16,189 nucleotides of DNA from CAZDBA01 sp964503615 (GTDB lineage: Bacteria > Planctomycetota > Planctomycetia > Pirellulales > Pirellulaceae), in assembly GCA_964503615.1 (NCBI GenBank), contig CAZDBA010000116.1:1-16189 (forward strand), written 5' to 3'. Shown piece after piece: positions 14,433-16,189 of the stretch (position 1 is its first letter; each line of letters starts with the position of its first letter). A model generated the notes under the pieces. That model did not search any database. It was given only the letters and a program-made list of their open reading frames with translations, and had not been told where the DNA came from. A program made the position numbers and the translations under genes.

Positions 14433-15704
14433 CTATCGAACTGTAACTTCGACTGGATTGCGAAACGACTGGCTGAGCGCTTCGATTTCTTCGACGGTCA
14501 TCTCGCCGTCCTGTAGATAGATTCGATACCGAAGATCCAGTGGGGTTTCTTTGGTTAAGACGTACTCAAAGTAAGAACCAAAGCGACCATAATCCCGCTC
14601 ACTGAACCGGCTCTGTTTTGGGTTCGAGTCGAGATCCAAATAACAACAGGTGTAATTGTCCTCGCCAACCCAAAAGTTCATCGCGTTCCAAGGTAGATTG
14701 ACATGTTTCGCATCCAGCTCGGTCATCTTGCTTTTGTTTGCATTCCAGTTGCGATACTTTCCGGGCTCTCCTTTGCCATCCGGACGTATGTAAAACGTCT
14801 TGCCCGCGGTGTCTTCTGCAACGCTCTGCGCTGCCCGAAATTGAAAGCCCGCATGTTGTGGATCGCCCTTCATAACAATTTCGCCAACTAATGACTCCAG
14901 ATGCGAGTTGAACTCGATCATCGTTGCGTCGCCAATTTTGTAAGCGGTCATTTGGCGAGTCTCGGTGGCAAACGGCTCTCCATCCATTCCTCGCCAGGCA
15001 ATTTCGACACGGTCCCGAGCAAATACTGGTCCGGCCACATGCTCCAGGCTGTTTTCGTGGGATTGATAAGCGCCGTTTTTGCAGTGCCAAACATCGGCCT
15101 TTTTGCCATCGTAACTCAGTCGGTTGAATCCATAAAACAAACCGCGGTGGTGAGGAAACTTGCCCCCCGGGCCTTTCGTAACCAATTTGTCGCCACTGGG
15201 ACTATAAACTTGGTGATAGACTTTATAGGTCTCGGCCCGCTTCTCATCGGTCGATTCATCCAAAGGTGTGTACATGTAAGTCATCACATTTCGATCGTCG
15301 AATAACAGCTCAGCTTGCGATTTGCCGTTGTCTTGCCATTGAAAGCTGAACCCAGGCTCTCTCGATTGCTTTGCCGTCAGCGTTAATGTCTTTCCTGCCT
15401 CAAGAGCTGGCAACACAAATGTCAATTCACGATGCTTTTCACCCGACTCATTCGCCTCGCCCGCAAACATGCCTGGTGACGATAACTGACCAAGGATTGT
15501 TTGCGTGCCGGGGCCCGCAAGGGAGACGTAATCGCCTTCGAAATCGGATGGCACCATAACGGTTACAACTTCGTTAGTGCGTGCAGTCTCGCTGGCTGAA
15601 ATTTCAAGCGTAAACAATCCCTCGTCATCTTGAGCGACCGAACAAGCTGAAAACAGTGAAACAATCAAAAGGCTTAAGCCAATCCGAAGGCGAAAAAAAT
15701 CCAT
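14433..15704 (-). CDS. Secreted PmoA-like (DUF6807) family protein
   Basis: A 423-residue exported protein. It begins with a basic segment (MDFFRLR) and a hydrophobic stretch ending F-S-A-C-S-V-A-Q. Cleavage after SVA by signal peptidase I is likely. The Cys at residue 21 might be a lipidation site, but its lipobox is poor. Residues 30-115 look like a beta-rich linker or Ig-like domain. The PmoA-like region (PF14100 type) covers about 135-415, with the family hallmark FPHHRGLFYGFN (183-194), a V-W-H-C segment, and the C-terminal WNAMNFWVG and R-x-x-Y-G-R-F-G-S-Y-F stretches. This family is abundant in planctomycetes and occurs beside sugar and uronate catabolic genes; its biochemical role is unsettled. 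I chose the ATG at 15704; in-frame ATGs at 15713 and 15764 add 3 or 20 residues without improving the signal peptide. No clear operon partner. Confidence 0.82.
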   Translation of the reverse strand: MDFFRLRIGLSLLIVSLFSACSVAQDDEGLFTLEISASETARTNEVVTVMVPSDFEGDYVSLAGPGTQTILGQLSSPGMFAGEANESGEKHRELTFVLPALEAGKTLTLTAKQSREPGFSFQWQDNGKSQAELLFDDRNVMTYMYTPLDESTDEKRAETYKVYHQVYSPSGDKLVTKGPGGKFPHHRGLFYGFNRLSYDGKKADVWHCKNGAYQSHENSLEHVAGPVFARDRVEIAWRGMDGEPFATETRQMTAYKIGDATMIEFNSHLESLVGEIVMKGDPQHAGFQFRAAQSVAEDTAGKTFYIRPDGKGEPGKYRNWNANKSKMTELDAKHVNLPWNAMNFWVGEDNYTCCYLDLDSNPKQSRFSERDYGRFGSYFEYVLTKETPLDLRYRIYLQDGEMTVEEIEALSQSFRNPVEVTVR

Positions 15705-15764
15705 CGCGAACATACCGATTATTCTAAGTGTTAAAAGTGTGAACCCTATTTGACTCGCCATCAT

Positions 15765-15879
15765 ACCATGCCGCGATCACAAAGCGAATCGAAAACTCAT
15801 TGGTTAATGCTGTGCGCAATTCGGCTCCAGAATTTCGCAGAAAAGGGTGCTGGAGAACACGCTGCCAGATTCCATTGAG
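15765..15879. other. Spacer between the glycosyltransferase and PmoA-like genes
   Basis: A 115-bp non-coding stretch on the minus-strand path from the glycosyltransferase to the PmoA-like gene. CTCCAG (15825-15830) and CTGGAG (15850-15855) form a six-base inverted repeat 19 bases apart, which could be a weak end-of-gene hairpin. No T tract and no clear promoter are visible. Confidence 0.3.
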
Positions 15880-16189
15880 TTAACGAAACGCGAGACGAAC
15901 AATACTTGTCAGAACTTTGACGCCTTCGAATATCGACGCTTTTGATTTGCCGTTTTCGCGATCGACAAACGTAATCGGACGTTCATGCAACTCAAACTCG
16001 TTTCGATGCAACAAAAACACCAACTCTTCCAGGTAACCGTAGCCTTGGCAATTGATCTTGTTTACATCAACAACATCCAGCGCCTCTGAAGAATAGATGC
16101 GAAAGGCACCTGTGTTGTCGTGGACTGGGACGCGAAGCAACGTGCGCGTGAACCAATTTACGAACTTGCTGGAAGTATGTCGGGCCCAG
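15880..16189 (-). CDS. Family 2 glycosyltransferase, dolichyl-phosphate mannosyltransferase type (C-terminal part)
   Basis: The last 102 codons of a gene whose start lies beyond the window edge; the frame is open to base 16189. It reads ...FVNWFTRTLLRVPVHDNTGAF..., then the G-Y-G-Y-L-E-E-L segment, then H-E-R-P-I-T-F-V-D-R-x-x-G-K-S-K. This matches the C-terminal half of the DPM1/GT2 catalytic domain: the D-x-T-x-G-F-R acceptor motif, the GY-x-x-x-E-L helix, and the E-x-P-I-x-F-x-x-R-x-x-G-x-S-K closing motif. Such enzymes move mannose or a related sugar from a nucleotide sugar to a polyprenyl phosphate at the inner membrane. The protein stops about 15 residues after the GKSK motif (…VRLAFR) with no added membrane domain, as in single-domain DPM1 enzymes. 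Sugar and acceptor cannot be told from this part. Confidence 0.88.
   Translation of the reverse strand, partial: WARHTSSKFVNWFTRTLLRVPVHDNTGAFRIYSSEALDVVDVNKINCQGYGYLEELVFLLHRNEFELHERPITFVDRENGKSKASIFEGVKVLTSIVRLAFR

Noticed and set aside
1..16189. Hidden defence, toxin-antitoxin, phage or biosynthetic gene system
   Set aside because: All sizeable frames with coding character belong to housekeeping or single accessory genes; no nuclease, transposase, integrase, toxin pair or CRISPR-like spaced repeat was seen.

Overview
The window looks like chromosomal DNA from a planctomycete, most likely a Pirellulaceae member. This is an inference from the mix of genes: a PmoA-like DUF6807 secreted protein, a large multidomain lipoprotein, a LarA-like/YgfZ pair, an SGNH-hydrolase remnant, and a dispersed-looking palindrome resembling ones I recall from Rhodopirellula-type genomes. 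Most genes are housekeeping. I found no CRISPR array, rRNA, tRNA, intact transposase or phage gene.

Layout. 1-1402: a membrane fatty-acid desaturase on + ends at a good intrinsic terminator. 1429-3440: a two-gene minus-strand operon, larA-like then ygfZ, with an ATGA stop/start overlap; the LarA-like protein has lost the residues that make LarA a racemase. 3597-6023: divergent from that operon, a gene for an 808-residue lipoprotein with a LolA-like N-terminal part, a thioredoxin fold without cysteines and a beta-propeller-like C-terminal part. 6024-6456: a 433-bp gap with no convincing gene.

6457-14038 is a run of information-processing genes, all on +: dnaG (primase), rpoD (primary sigma factor), a coiled-coil/C4 zinc-ribbon protein, greA (transcript cleavage factor) and rlmKL (bifunctional 23S rRNA methyltransferase). 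dnaG-rpoD is the remnant of the classical macromolecular synthesis cluster without rpsU. greA and rlmKL are 21 bp apart and probably cotranscribed. Between rpoD and the zinc-ribbon gene lie a 15-bp tandem duplication and a strong hairpin.

14039-14432 is a scar-like region: the C-terminal piece of an SGNH/GDSL hydrolase, then a 63-bp imperfect palindrome. 14433-15704 encodes a secreted PmoA-like protein on minus, and the window ends inside a minus-strand family-2 glycosyltransferase (dolichyl-phosphate mannosyltransferase type).

I see no clear new multi-gene system. The items most worth a second look are the catalytically stripped LarA homologue tied to ygfZ, the cysteine-less thioredoxin/propeller lipoprotein, the coiled-coil zinc-ribbon protein between rpoD and greA, and the repeat and pseudogene scar after rlmKL.
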